Origin: Desulfurococcales archaeon
GTDB lineage: Archaea > Thermoproteota > Thermoprotei_A > Sulfolobales > Desulfurococcaceae
DNA: 19,431 bases
Direction: 5' to 3'
NCBI GenBank assembly: GCA_015521265.1
Contig: WAON01000166.1
Coordinates: 1-19,431, forward strand
Made by a program: the position numbers and the translations under genes. Position 1 is the first letter of the stretch, and the number at the start of each line of letters is the position of its first letter. This document shows positions 8,550-16,727 of the stretch, one piece after another. Below the pieces are notes generated by a model. It ran no database searches. It worked only from the letters and a program-made list of their open reading frames with translations, and was not told the DNA's origin.

Positions 8550-9983
8550 GTGAATTGGCTGAGCCTGCTGAAGGTTATCGGTGCATTGGAAGTAGTTGTC
8601 GGTCTTTTGATGCTACTAGTTCCATTAATCGATACACTAACCGGTAAACAATTAACACAACCCTTCTTCTACACTGCACTACTCTTAATAGGTATTGGGT
8701 ATCTACTACAGAAACTCCCCGGTAAACCACTAACACTATTCGAAGGCGTAGTTGTAACGGCAATAGCATGGCCGCTGATCACGTTAGAATCTAGTATACC
8801 ATTAATGCTCTCACTACACATAAGCTTCGTAGATGCATGGTTCGAATCCATATCAGGCTTTACAGGAACGGGCTTCACAGTATTAACAGGCCTAGACACA
8901 ATGAAGCCATCCATAGTAACATGGCGTAGCTTAATGCAGTGGTCGGGGGAGCTTGGAGTAGTAGTGTTTGCAATGGTTCTCTTCCCATACTTCTACCAGC
9001 TCGGAGCCTCAGCTTATGGAGTCGAGCGTCCACTCAAGATAGAAGCTACTTTTTACCGGACGGCATGGAGGCTTATAAGGATATACCTAGTCCTAACGAT
9101 TGGCGGGATAATAGCCTACGTATACACCGGCATGAACTTCTACGAAGCCTTCAACCACGTATTAACAACAGTTGCAACCGGTGGAATGTCAACATATGAT
9201 GGAGGATACCCTGTCATATTTAACCGAGCCCCCCTAACATATATCCCAGTAATGGTTCTCATGTTCCTAGGCGGGATGAACTTCGTACTCCTCGATAAAC
9301 TACTGCAGGGCGATCTTAAAAGGGTTTGGAGGAGTGAAGAATTCAAAACCTACTTCTACACAATGCTAATCCTAATAGGTTTAACGATCATAACGTATAA
9401 ATACGTTGACGGATACGATCTATGGTTTAGCCTAGTAGCAGGCCCATTCAACCTAGTATCAGCAATGACTACTACAGGCTTCAACATTGGAACAATCGCC
9501 GGATTATCCGAAGCTACAAAACTAGTATTAATAGCATCAATGTTTTTCGGCGGAATGGTCTTCTCAACAGCTGGAGGTATTAAGAGTTTCAGACTACTCG
9601 TAATAATCAAGAAGATGAAGTATTCATCGATGAAAAGCATTATCGGGGGGAGGGTTGAGAAAGCATTAAAAATCGATGGAAGCCCGATCAGTGAGCAGGA
9701 GGTATCACAAGCACTACTATTCACAATACTCCACGCATTCATGATCTTTATCGGAGCAGCATTCATGACAGTTTACGGGTATAGCTTCGTAAACACTTTA
9801 TTCGAAGCAACAAGTGCAGCGGGATGCGTAGGTCTCAGCGTTGGCGTCGTATCACCAACAGCACCGCTCGGAGTAAAGGCTACTATAATGACTTTAATGC
9901 TTCTAGGCAGGATCGAATACGCACACGTCTTCCTATTAGTAGGGTACTTCAGCGGTAGGGGTGTAATCAAGGTTATTAGATAA
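8550..9983 (+). CDS. trkH: TrkH/KtrB-family potassium channel subunit
   Basis: This is a membrane K+ uptake subunit of 477 residues with the fourfold M1-P-M2 design of the Trk/Ktr/HKT superfamily. All four selectivity-filter segments are visible: TGTGFT (105-110), ATGGMS (209-214), TTTGFN (307-312) and AAGCVGLS (423-430), each with its filter glycine. LGRIEYAHV near 452-460 matches the conserved end of the family. It starts at GTG 8550 with GGTG at 8539-8542. The length is typical. The next gene encodes the RCK regulatory subunit, and the pair would form a nucleotide-gated complex. K+ import is well supported by family; whether Na+ or H+ is co-transported cannot be told. The long leader with a hairpin is discussed separately. 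Confidence 0.92.
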   Translation: MNWLSLLKVIGALEVVVGLLMLLVPLIDTLTGKQLTQPFFYTALLLIGIGYLLQKLPGKPLTLFEGVVVTAIAWPLITLESSIPLMLSLHISFVDAWFESISGFTGTGFTVLTGLDTMKPSIVTWRSLMQWSGELGVVVFAMVLFPYFYQLGASAYGVERPLKIEATFYRTAWRLIRIYLVLTIGGIIAYVYTGMNFYEAFNHVLTTVATGGMSTYDGGYPVIFNRAPLTYIPVMVLMFLGGMNFVLLDKLLQGDLKRVWRSEEFKTYFYTMLILIGLTIITYKYVDGYDLWFSLVAGPFNLVSAMTTTGFNIGTIAGLSEATKLVLIASMFFGGMVFSTAGGIKSFRLLVIIKKMKYSSMKSIIGGRVEKALKIDGSPISEQEVSQALLFTILHAFMIFIGAAFMTVYGYSFVNTLFEATSAAGCVGLSVGVVSPTAPLGVKATIMTLMLLGRIEYAHVFLLVGYFSGRGVIKVIR

Positions 9984-10014
9984 AGCCGTTATAATAGTAT
10001 CCGTGGGTTGATAC

Positions 10015-10662
10015 GTGTTGAGAATACTGATCATCGGTGGGGGTAGAGTAGCTGAATACTTGTTAAACTATATTGATCCTAAGAAGCATCAAGTATATCT
10101 AGTTGAAAAAGATCCTGATAGAAGAGTTGAGTTATCAAGTAAATACGATATATTTGTTATAGGTAAGGATGCCACTGATGTAACACTATATACTTCGGAT
10201 CTGGAAATGGACTCAATAGATACAGTGATAGCATTAACGGGTAGTGATGAAACAAACCTATTCGTATTAGCGATAGCGAAACTATACAATGTACCCTACC
10301 GTATAGCTAGGATAAATGATCCTAGACTAGCCGATCTATTATACGAGCTGGGATTAGGAACACCGATCACCCAGCCATCTCTAATAGCATCAATGATAAA
10401 CAATTACTTGGAAAGTGTTGTAACAATGAAGCCATTAGCATTCATAGGAGACTACACAGTCTACCTGGTATCAATAGCGGAAACAGACCCAGTAGCAGGG
10501 GTTGAGATGAAGGATTTAAAACTACCGGAAACAGTTAAACCAATACTATTATACGATGGGAAAACAATACGCCCACCACTACCCGAAGACAAACTGTTAC
10601 CAGGTTTTCAATTAATAGTATTATCCCGTGAGAAAGATATTGAAAAATACTTTAAGGGTTGA
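10015..10662 (+). CDS. trkA: TrkA-family K+ uptake regulatory subunit (RCK_N + RCK_C)
   Basis: This is a cytoplasmic ligand-binding partner of TrkH, 215 residues, the length expected for one RCK unit. The N-terminal Rossmann fold shows IIGGGRVAEYLL (residues 6-17) with the glycine-rich nucleotide loop, an acidic residue at the end of strand two (VYLVEKD), and ALTGSDETNLFVLAIAK, typical of TrkA_N. Residues after about 135 form a TrkA_C-like domain, including an LPGFQLIVLSRE segment near the end. The start is GTG at 10015, 31 bases after the trkH stop, so co-transcription is likely. ATP/ADP or NAD(H) binding follows from the family, not from this sequence. Six bases separate it from the MscS-like gene. 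Confidence 0.9.
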   Translation: MLRILIIGGGRVAEYLLNYIDPKKHQVYLVEKDPDRRVELSSKYDIFVIGKDATDVTLYTSDLEMDSIDTVIALTGSDETNLFVLAIAKLYNVPYRIARINDPRLADLLYELGLGTPITQPSLIASMINNYLESVVTMKPLAFIGDYTVYLVSIAETDPVAGVEMKDLKLPETVKPILLYDGKTIRPPLPEDKLLPGFQLIVLSREKDIEKYFKG

Positions 10663-10668
10663 TCAATC

Positions 10669-11481
10669 ATGGCAGCAAATAACACGACCAGCCTCATGGG
10701 TTATGGAAGTATTGAAAACATACTATTCGGACTACAAACAGCCATTATTATAACACTCCTCGTAGTATTAGCAAGGATTGTCCTAGTAAGATTTCTAGGA
10801 GCACTAATGAGCCGTGGGAGAATATCGGCTGCTACAAAAGCTACACTCACACGCTTAATAGATATAATAACGATATTCACAGTAATCGTTGCTTTCCTCG
10901 AGTTCTTCGTATCCGTACAAGTATTGATCATAACCATTGCCGTATTCATACTGATCAGTTTCCTACTATTCTACTACGAGCTTAGAGAATTTGTAGCATA
11001 TATAAACCTCCAACTACTAAGACACCTGCACGGCAGAAACTACGAGATTAAACTACCCCACCATGAATCACCCATCTATGGAAGGATCGTCGCCATAGAA
11101 CCCCTAACCTCTATTATCGAGGATATTTACGGTCGGAGAATCTATGTTTCGAATACAATGCTTGTTAACAGTATTGTGAAGGAATACATACCATCTATAC
11201 AGTTAAGGGTAAAGCTTAGCTACAGCAGCGATGACCCAATGAATGTTATCAAGGATGTTACCTCATCATTTAAAGTGTTAGAGCTAGGGATCTTTAGGAT
11301 CGATGAAAAGAAAATCATTATTGAAAAGATCAGTGGGGAAGAAATAGTTGCAAGGATAAATGCTTATCCAACAAGCCTACCAATAAGGTTGACCGATCTC
11401 CTAAAACTAGCGAACTCGATAAATAAATCCCTATCCAAGTATAATCCGATTATAGAATTCGTTGATGCTAGTTATAGGTAG
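10669..11481 (+). CDS. MscS-like mechanosensitive channel family protein
   Basis: The product is 270 residues with three hydrophobic segments at about 14-40, 64-85 and 86-108, followed by a soluble part. The region GRIVAIEPLTSIIEDIYG, with IYVSNTMLVNS soon after (about 126-158), resembles the beta domain of MscS channels, which usually reads as a glycine-valine strand, a turn with Thr and Ile, and a Pro/Ser-Asn loop. The C-terminal alpha/beta part would match the MscS cytoplasmic vestibule. It starts six bases after the trkA stop, with GGTTGAT as a weak binding site overlapping that stop, so it belongs to the trk operon. Release of solutes on hypo-osmotic shock is the inferred role. The match is by pattern only and the pore helix is not a clean MscS TM3, so another small membrane regulator is possible. 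Confidence 0.6.
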   Translation: MAANNTTSLMGYGSIENILFGLQTAIIITLLVVLARIVLVRFLGALMSRGRISAATKATLTRLIDIITIFTVIVAFLEFFVSVQVLIITIAVFILISFLLFYYELREFVAYINLQLLRHLHGRNYEIKLPHHESPIYGRIVAIEPLTSIIEDIYGRRIYVSNTMLVNSIVKEYIPSIQLRVKLSYSSDDPMNVIKDVTSSFKVLELGIFRIDEKKIIIEKISGEEIVARINAYPTSLPIRLTDLLKLANSINKSLSKYNPIIEFVDASYR

Positions 11482-12757
11482 CAATGATCGATCCACGTAG
11501 ATCATAGAATGTTGCATCATAAACATATACAGTGATCCTATCACCATAGTTTAACCCATTACTATCCTCAATTATTACTGGAATATAGTTATACGTCCTC
11601 CCAATCCAATCCTTCCCATACTCCGTCAATAAGACTTCAATACTCGAACCAACATATTTACGGTGAACACTTAACCCAACCTCCTCTATAACACTCAAAA
11701 TTCTCTTCATCCTCTCCTTTTTAATCTTCGTCGATACCTGGGGGAGGCGGGCGGAATACGTGTTTGGACGTATACTATATGCTGCAACGTGTACTCTTTC
11801 AAACCTTAATTCCCTAATAACACGTAGAGTTTCCTCAAAATCCTCTTCTTCCTCGCCAGGGTGTCCGACAATTATATCTGTTGCAATGCTCACACCCGGA
11901 ATCTTGCGTCTCAATTCTTTAACTATACTCCTATAAGTATCCACGCTATATTTGCGATTCATGATTTTTAAGACGCGATCACTTCCGCTCTGTAATGGTA
12001 TGTGCAGGAACCTATAAATTCTCGAGTTCTCCCTAATTGCTTCGATTAATTCATCCATTATTGGTAGGAGCGTATCGGGGTTCATCATACCTATCCTAAT
12101 CATATAGTTTCCATCAATACCCGCTAACTCCCTGATCAATCTCGGCAGTTCCTGCCTACCATAAAGATCTAATCCATAGGATGCAGTGTCCTGCCCCGAC
12201 AACTCTACTTCAACAGCACCATGATCTACCACATCCTTTACAGCTCCAACGATTAGTTTAACAGGGTAACTTACTAGTTTTCTACGTGCAAGCTTTGTTA
12301 TGCAGAAACTACAGTTTCCAAGGCAGCCTTCCTGTATAGGTATATAGGCTATGTGTTTCTCAACCCATCTACCTATAATCCTCCTATCCTTCTCACCGCT
12401 AAGCAGGTATACCGGCTTATCAGACTCTACAACTCTATATATGAGGGATACGTTTTGAGGTGATACTAGGCTAGCACTCGGAGCAATCTTATGTACTTGA
12501 TACGGCTGAGCCTTAGCTAGACAACCTGCAACTACGAGTTTTTTACCAGTAGTCTCAGCGTATTTGTATAGCTTATTAATTCTTTCAAGCATTCGGAGCT
12601 CTGTATCATACCTAACCGTACAAGTATTAATCACTAAGGCGTCGGCTTCATCAATACTATCAACTACAACGTGTCCACGCCTAGTTAAAACTGTCTTCAT
12701 AATGAATTCATCGCCCTTATTCAGTGCACAACCATATGTTTCAATGTAAACCCTCAT
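11468..12757 (-). CDS. tRNA (N6-threonylcarbamoyl-A37) methylthiotransferase, e-MtaB type
   Basis: This radical-SAM enzyme converts t6A37 of ANN-decoding tRNAs to ms2t6A. The product is 429 residues in three domains. The N-terminal MTTase domain has Fe-S cysteines C10 (TYGCALNKGD), C46 (INTCTV) and C79 (VAGCLAKA). The radical-SAM core has C145, C149 and C152 (EGCLGNCSFC). A C-terminal TRAM-like domain starts after about residue 365. The archaeal/eukaryotic CDKAL1 (e-MtaB) subgroup is expected in an archaeon, rather than MiaB, which needs isopentenyl-adenosine. The ATG at 12757 has GGTGA a few bases upstream on the minus strand. Its 3' end overlaps the MscS-like gene by 14 bp tail to tail. It is divergent from aIF2-beta. 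Confidence 0.9.
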   Translation of the reverse strand: MRVYIETYGCALNKGDEFIMKTVLTRRGHVVVDSIDEADALVINTCTVRYDTELRMLERINKLYKYAETTGKKLVVAGCLAKAQPYQVHKIAPSASLVSPQNVSLIYRVVESDKPVYLLSGEKDRRIIGRWVEKHIAYIPIQEGCLGNCSFCITKLARRKLVSYPVKLIVGAVKDVVDHGAVEVELSGQDTASYGLDLYGRQELPRLIRELAGIDGNYMIRIGMMNPDTLLPIMDELIEAIRENSRIYRFLHIPLQSGSDRVLKIMNRKYSVDTYRSIVKELRRKIPGVSIATDIIVGHPGEEEEDFEETLRVIRELRFERVHVAAYSIRPNTYSARLPQVSTKIKKERMKRILSVIEEVGLSVHRKYVGSSIEVLLTEYGKDWIGRTYNYIPVIIEDSNGLNYGDRITVYVYDATFYDLRGSIIATYN

Positions 12758-12773
12758 CTTTCAAGTCACCGTG

Positions 12774-12832
12774 TATACTAGTACTCGTTACACTACATCC
12801 AGTCGTAAATCTTTAGAAGATACACTAGTATA
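12774..12832. repeat. 9-bp inverted repeat in the divergent promoter region
   Basis: TATACTAGT (12774-12782) and ACTAGTATA (12824-12832) are exact reverse complements separated by 41 bases. They flank the expected transcription start of the minus-strand methylthiotransferase gene, and the right copy overlaps its TATA-like box. This could be an operator pair, but the sequence is AT-rich and chance is possible. Confidence 0.3.
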
Positions 12833-12836
12833 AAGT
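12829..12836 (-). promoter_or_regulatory. Candidate TATA box for the methylthiotransferase gene
   Basis: Read on the minus strand the sequence is CTTTATAC. It predicts a start near 12805 and a leader of roughly 50 bases before the ATG at 12757. Confidence 0.4.
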
Positions 12837-12887
12837 ATAGCCTTCCGAATCATAGTTGGCCAGTTATGATACATAGGGTTATAATCC

Positions 12888-12896
12888 CATATAAAC
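12888..12896 (+). promoter_or_regulatory. Candidate TATA box for the aIF2-beta gene, followed by a small palindrome
   Basis: CATATAAAC predicts a start near 12916-12922, about 25-30 bases upstream of the aIF2-beta ATG. Immediately after it, CTACAATGTAG (12899-12909) is a 5-bp perfect palindrome around one base, placed where a repressor could act. A strong GGAGGTG ribosome-binding site is at 12931-12937. Confidence 0.4.
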
Positions 12897-12946
12897 ATCT
12901 ACAATGTAGAAGTAAATACATCTCTACGCGGGAGGTGTAGTATAGA

Positions 12947-13375
12947 ATGGCTAGGAGTGTTAGGGATTATAGTTATGAAGAATTACTCGAGAGGGCTTAT
13001 TCAAAACTATCTCATAAACCAGTTAAGAAGGAGGCTTTCGAGATTCCTAAAGCCGATGTTGTTATTGTGGGTGGGAAGACTATTATCCAGAACTTCTCGA
13101 GGATAGCCGACTACCTAAATAGGGATCCGAAGATTATGCAGAGGTACTTCATGAAAGAACTCGGCACACCAGCATTCCTAGGTGAGAGTGGACAGTTAAT
13201 TCTTCAAGGCCGTTTCGGCCCCCACGTTATTAACAGGTTGATCGACATGTTCGTTAAGAAATACGTTATATGCCCAACATGCGGTAGCAGGTTTACAGTG
13301 TTAAAGAAGGTTGGAAAGGTATTCATATTAAAATGTCAAGCATGCGGTGCTGAAACTACGCTTGAAGCATTCTAA
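12947..13375 (+). CDS. Translation initiation factor aIF2 subunit beta
   Basis: This is the beta subunit of the heterotrimer that carries initiator Met-tRNA to the small ribosomal subunit. The 142-residue length is typical of the archaeal protein. A basic N-terminal helix (residues 5-28, expected to bind the gamma subunit) precedes an alpha/beta core containing IADYLNRDP and FMKELGTPA, with GRFGPHVINRLI after it. The C-terminal zinc ribbon has C109, C112, C130 and C133 (CPTC and CQAC). ATG at 12947 is preceded by GGAGGTG, one of the strongest binding sites in the window, which fits high expression. It heads a run of translation and ribosome-assembly genes, although T-rich DNA at about 13380-13425 separates it from the next gene, so they may not share one transcript. 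Confidence 0.95.
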   Translation: MARSVRDYSYEELLERAYSKLSHKPVKKEAFEIPKADVVIVGGKTIIQNFSRIADYLNRDPKIMQRYFMKELGTPAFLGESGQLILQGRFGPHVINRLIDMFVKKYVICPTCGSRFTVLKKVGKVFILKCQACGAETTLEAF

Positions 13376-13428
13376 AACCCTTGTTCTCATACTTTCCCTG
13401 GATTTGTACGGGTTTATTTTAATTAAGG

Positions 13429-13437
13429 GGTTATAGA
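13429..13437 (+). promoter_or_regulatory. Weak TATA-like element before the DUF424 gene
   Basis: The sequence around GGTTATAGA lies about 50 bases before the GTG at 13487 and follows T-rich DNA that could end the aIF2-beta transcript. It could start the DUF424-NMD3-aIF1A-RIO1-KH transcript. The match to consensus is modest. Confidence 0.25.
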
Positions 13438-13486
13438 TACGATGGTTAACCGGGATAATTGTTTTTGTTTACGAGCAGGATTGTAG

Positions 13487-13840
13487 GTGTATTTGTCCGT
13501 GCTGGGTAAACCGGGTTTAAGTCTTGGTTTGGGAATGGTTTATGTTAAGAGGCATGAAGTTGAGGGTAATTTGCTCGTTGCTATTTGTGATGCTGAGCTT
13601 GTCGATCGCGTGATCGTTGATGAGGAGAAGGGGATTAAGTTCCACGTATCCCCCTACTTCTATAAAGGTGAGTTAATGAGTATTGATCGGGCCATAGACG
13701 AGTTATCAAGGGCTGATATCGCTAATATTGTTGGTAGGAGGATTGTTTCAGCGGCGATCAATAATGGATTCATACACAAGGATGCAGTTATAAAGATCAA
13801 TAATATACCCCATGCACAATTCGTCGTTTTAAGGGGGTAG
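13487..13840 (+). CDS. DUF424 family protein
   Basis: This is a small conserved archaeal protein of up to 117 residues and unknown biochemical role. The core (MVYVKRHEVEGNLLVAICD, then AELVDRVIVDEEKGIKF) matches the usual opening of DUF424 proteins, which are commonly found beside aIF2-beta and NMD3 as here. That neighbourhood suggests a link to translation or ribosome assembly. The start is uncertain. GTG 13487 has AGGA six bases upstream. TTG 13493 would have AGGTG very close by. ATG 13535 would remove a 16-residue extension (MYLSVLGKPGLSLGLG) that the family usually lacks, but has no clear binding site. The stop is six bases before the NMD3 TTG. Confidence 0.8.
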   Translation: MYLSVLGKPGLSLGLGMVYVKRHEVEGNLLVAICDAELVDRVIVDEEKGIKFHVSPYFYKGELMSIDRAIDELSRADIANIVGRRIVSAAINNGFIHKDAVIKINNIPHAQFVVLRG

Positions 13841-13846
13841 CCTGGC

Positions 13847-14911
13847 TTGCCCCGGGAGAGGTACTGTATACGATGCGGCCGGTTAGTACCGCCTGATGAA
13901 CCATTAATTAATGGTTTATGCCCACAATGCTACCTTAAATACCATGGAGTATTCGCTTCAACACCTATTTTAAACATCGTAATCTGCCCAAGATGTGGTT
14001 CATGGTATTACCGTGGTGAATGGTATCCCCCGCTACCACTGGGTGAAGTTATACGTAAAGTATTGATCAAAGAGTCCGGTAAGCTGCTGAACCGAGAAGT
14101 AAAACTATTAGATGCTGAAATTACCAGCCCTATCTATAAGATAAATGAATCACAGTACGCTGTCGATGCTAAATTACACGTTCTCCTAGCAGATTCATAT
14201 CCTGCCGTAGTTGATTCGAGGATTGTGTTAAATATTGAGAAGAGGGTTTGCCCTAGATGTCTGCGGATTACTGGTAAAGCACACAAAGCCCTAGTACAGA
14301 TCAGGAGTGTTAGGGGGAGGCTCGATGAGGAGGATAGGAGGATTATTAATAAAGCATTGAACGAGCCTGGTATTATTGAAGATATTGTTGAAGTTAAGGA
14401 GAATAAGCATGGTATCGATGTAAAACTCTTATCCAGTGTAACCGCTAGGAGATTATCAACCATTCTAACTAGGGAGGCCGGGGCTAAGGTTACCGAGTCT
14501 TTTAAACAAACGCATTACAGGCCGAGTAAGGGTTCATGGGATGGTATAACAACGCTATCAGTGAGACTGCCGGATATACGCGTGGGAGACCTAGTAATGG
14601 TTAGGGGGAAGCCCGGCGTTGTTAGGGAGAGGGATAAGCACGGGTTTAACGTGGAGTTATTCGATGATGGATCCCAGCATAGGCTTAGATACGATGACTA
14701 TTGGAGGGGTGAAGTAGAGAAGCCCGGCTACATGGTTTATGAGAAGGAGTATGAGGTTGTAGCTGTTGATAAATCTAGTGTTTACATGGTTGAAGAGGAC
14801 AGCGGTGAATTTGTAGAGTATCCCAAAACCCCCTCTCTAAGCGGAGTACATGAGGGTGATCGTGTGAAGCGTGTTAGGATAAAGGATAAAGTCTATATGG
14901 TTAAAGAATAA
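13847..14911 (+). CDS. NMD3-related 60S/50S ribosome export-adaptor family protein
   Basis: This is an archaeal homologue of NMD3, which in eukaryotes binds the large ribosomal subunit late in assembly. The N-terminal half holds four CxxC pairs for zinc: C7/C10, C25/C28, C47/C50 and C135/C138 (CPRC twice). The region from about 240 to the end is beta-rich (VGDLVMVRGKPGVVRERDKH and following) and resembles OB/SH3-like barrels. At 354 residues it lacks the eukaryotic C-terminal export signals, as expected in an organism without a nucleus. Its role in archaea is inferred to be large-subunit binding or maturation. It starts with TTG at 13847 behind GGGGG. The next gene begins 20 bases downstream. 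Confidence 0.88.
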   Translation: MPRERYCIRCGRLVPPDEPLINGLCPQCYLKYHGVFASTPILNIVICPRCGSWYYRGEWYPPLPLGEVIRKVLIKESGKLLNREVKLLDAEITSPIYKINESQYAVDAKLHVLLADSYPAVVDSRIVLNIEKRVCPRCLRITGKAHKALVQIRSVRGRLDEEDRRIINKALNEPGIIEDIVEVKENKHGIDVKLLSSVTARRLSTILTREAGAKVTESFKQTHYRPSKGSWDGITTLSVRLPDIRVGDLVMVRGKPGVVRERDKHGFNVELFDDGSQHRLRYDDYWRGEVEKPGYMVYEKEYEVVAVDKSSVYMVEEDSGEFVEYPKTPSLSGVHEGDRVKRVRIKDKVYMVKE

Positions 14912-14931
14912 TAGTTGAGGTGAATTATGGA

Positions 14932-15270
14932 TTGCCTAAGAAGAAAAAGAGGAGGGCAAGTGAGGAATCGAGTAAGGAGCCGCCCCTACCAACTGAGGGA
15001 ACTGTTATTTGTGGAGTCATAAAGCTGCTGGGTGGAGACTACCTAGTTGTTAAGTGTCTCGACGGTGTTGATCGTAAGGTGAGGATTCCCGGTAAGATGC
15101 GTCGACGTGTATGGATGAATGAAGGCGATATCGTCCTTGTAGGGCTTTGGGACTTCTCTCCTAACCGTGGAGAAGTACTACACAGGTATACTAGGCAGGA
15201 GGTAGCGAAGCTGTTGGAGAAAGGTGTATTGCCTAGAGAGTTCTTGGAGGCTCTAAGTGAGTATATATGA
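14932..15270 (+). CDS. Translation initiation factor aIF1A
   Basis: This OB-fold factor binds the ribosomal A site during start selection. I choose TTG at 14932 rather than GTG at 14920, because GAGGTGA (14917-14923) is a strong ribosome-binding site that would otherwise overlap the start. TTG lies eight bases after it, and the protein then begins MPKKKKRRASEE, the basic tail normal for the family. The product is 112 residues. The fold is visible in GTVICGVIKLLGGDYLVVKC, in the basic segment RKVRIPGKMRRRVW, and in EGDIVLVGLWDF. The last codons overlap the RIO1 start (ATGA), which implies translational coupling. Confidence 0.94.
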   Translation: MPKKKKRRASEESSKEPPLPTEGTVICGVIKLLGGDYLVVKCLDGVDRKVRIPGKMRRRVWMNEGDIVLVGLWDFSPNRGEVLHRYTRQEVAKLLEKGVLPREFLEALSEYI

Positions 15271-16082
15271 TCGAGGATGAATACTACGAGCCCCTGCCTC
15301 GGCGCAGGGAGGAGAAAAGGGTTAAGGATAGGGATTTATACGAGACTGTTGAGGAAGTTTTTGATCACCGTACAGTCCTCACACTCTATTCATTAATAAG
15401 GCGTAGAGTAATCAAGAGGATGAATGGAGTAGTTAGTGCTGGTAAAGAAGCCAGAGTCTACCTGGGTTATGGATGGAGGGGTGAGAGATACGCTGTTAAA
15501 ATATACTTTACCAGTACTGCGATGTTTAAGAAAGGCATACTTAAATACATTATTGGAGATCCGAGGTTTGAAGGCTTTAAGCCCAGGGATACCCGTAGCT
15601 TAATATATGCTTGGACACGGAAAGAGTATAGGAATCTTAGGAGAATGCATAGTGTCGGCGTAAAAGTCCCCCGACCAGTAACATATATGAATAACGTGTT
15701 AGTCATGGAGTTTATGGGTGAGGATAATAGGAGGTATCCTCTCCTAATAGAGGCACTGCCGGAGCTTACGAGGGAGGATCTAGAAACGATCTATAATCTT
15801 GTATTGGAGGAGAATGAGAAGATCGTATGCCGGGGAGGCCTTGTACATGGTGATTTATCGGAGTATAACATTATGGTTAAACCCGGCATAGATATTGTAA
15901 TCATTGATGTGGGCCAAGCTGTTCCACCCGAGCATCCGGGTTTTTGGGATTTCCTGAGGAGAGACGTATATAATATTACCCGTTTCTTCAATGAAGAAGC
16001 TGGGTTGGAGAATGTTTATGAGCCGGAGGAGTTGCTGGAGGTGTATAAGGAGTGTCTAGCGGAGGAGAAGGGAGGGGTTTGA
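15267..16082 (+). CDS. RIO1-family atypical protein kinase/ATPase
   Basis: Rio kinases bind pre-40S/30S particles and use ATP to release late assembly factors. The product is 271 residues. The glycine loop reads GVVSAGKEARVY (54-65), the ATP-binding lysine is K78 in YAVKIY, the catalytic loop is HGDLSEYN (194-201, catalytic D196), and the metal-binding aspartate is D214 in IIDVGQA. The motifs STGKEA-like and IDVGQA separate Rio1 from Rio2, which also has an N-terminal winged helix absent here. The ATG overlaps the aIF1A stop by four bases. The 3' end overlaps the KH-domain gene. The association of aIF1A, RIO1 and the Pno1/Dim2-like gene is common in archaea and fits joint small-subunit maturation. 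Confidence 0.95.
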   Translation: MIEDEYYEPLPRRREEKRVKDRDLYETVEEVFDHRTVLTLYSLIRRRVIKRMNGVVSAGKEARVYLGYGWRGERYAVKIYFTSTAMFKKGILKYIIGDPRFEGFKPRDTRSLIYAWTRKEYRNLRRMHSVGVKVPRPVTYMNNVLVMEFMGEDNRRYPLLIEALPELTREDLETIYNLVLEENEKIVCRGGLVHGDLSEYNIMVKPGIDIVIIDVGQAVPPEHPGFWDFLRRDVYNITRFFNEEAGLENVYEPEELLEVYKECLAEEKGGV

Positions 16083-16669
16083 AGGGCAGGCTCAGTATGG
16101 GTGTTACTCGTTTATATGAGAAGGTTCCACCTGACCGTATAGGTGTATTGATCGGGGAGGATGGCCGGGTTAAGGAGGAGCTTATGCGTAGAACTAGGAC
16201 GTTGATCACGGTAGATTCCTCAACCGGTATGGTATTGATCGAACCCTCTACTCCTGCGACAACCGCTTTAGAACTTATGAAGGCTAGGGACGTTGTCAGG
16301 GCTATCGCCTACGGGTTTAGCCCTGAGAGGGCTTTCCGCCTCCTGGATGAGGATCAGGTGTTACTAGTTATTGATTTGAAGCAGTATGTTGGTGATAGGC
16401 CTAATCATATACAGAGGGTTAAGGGTAGGATTATTGGTGAGGGAGGGAAGGCTAGGAGGATTATCGAGGAAATGACGGGCACTTATATCTCGGTATACAA
16501 ACACTATGTCGCGATAATCGGAGACTTCGAATCAGCTAATATAGCTAAGAAGGCTGTAGAGTTATTAATAGAAGGCCGTCGGCATGGAACGGTTTACAGG
16601 TATATTGAGAGGGAGACGTTCCTCGAGAAGAGGAGGAAGATGAGGGAGCTCTGGAAGAAGAGGATTTAA
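16079..16669 (+). CDS. KH-domain pre-rRNA processing protein, Pno1/Dim2 (Krr1-like) family
   Basis: This RNA-binding protein is expected near the 3' end of 16S rRNA during small-subunit maturation, where Rio1 and Nob1 also act in eukaryotes. Two KH domains are visible. The first has RIGVLIGEDGRVKEEL and the second VKGRIIGEGGKARRIIEE, each with a GxxG loop. The Arg/Lys-rich tail (EKRRKMRELWKKRI) is typical. The start is uncertain among GTG 16052, TTG 16079 and ATG 16097. I chose TTG 16079, which overlaps the RIO1 stop as TTGA and follows GGAGGGG at 16071-16077, giving 196 residues. GTG 16052 would add nine, and ATG 16097 would remove six. All choices keep both KH domains. Confidence 0.9.
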   Translation: MKGRLSMGVTRLYEKVPPDRIGVLIGEDGRVKEELMRRTRTLITVDSSTGMVLIEPSTPATTALELMKARDVVRAIAYGFSPERAFRLLDEDQVLLVIDLKQYVGDRPNHIQRVKGRIIGEGGKARRIIEEMTGTYISVYKHYVAIIGDFESANIAKKAVELLIEGRRHGTVYRYIERETFLEKRRKMRELWKKRI

Positions 16670-16727
16670 AACCTTCCCCCTCTCATGCGGGCCTATTCAG
16701 CATCCCGGCTATTCTTTCAGTATTAAT

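Noticed and set aside
14920..14931. GTG at 14920 as start of aIF1A
   Set aside because: It sits inside the GAGGTGA ribosome-binding site, and TTG 14932 gives the normal MPKKKK beginning.
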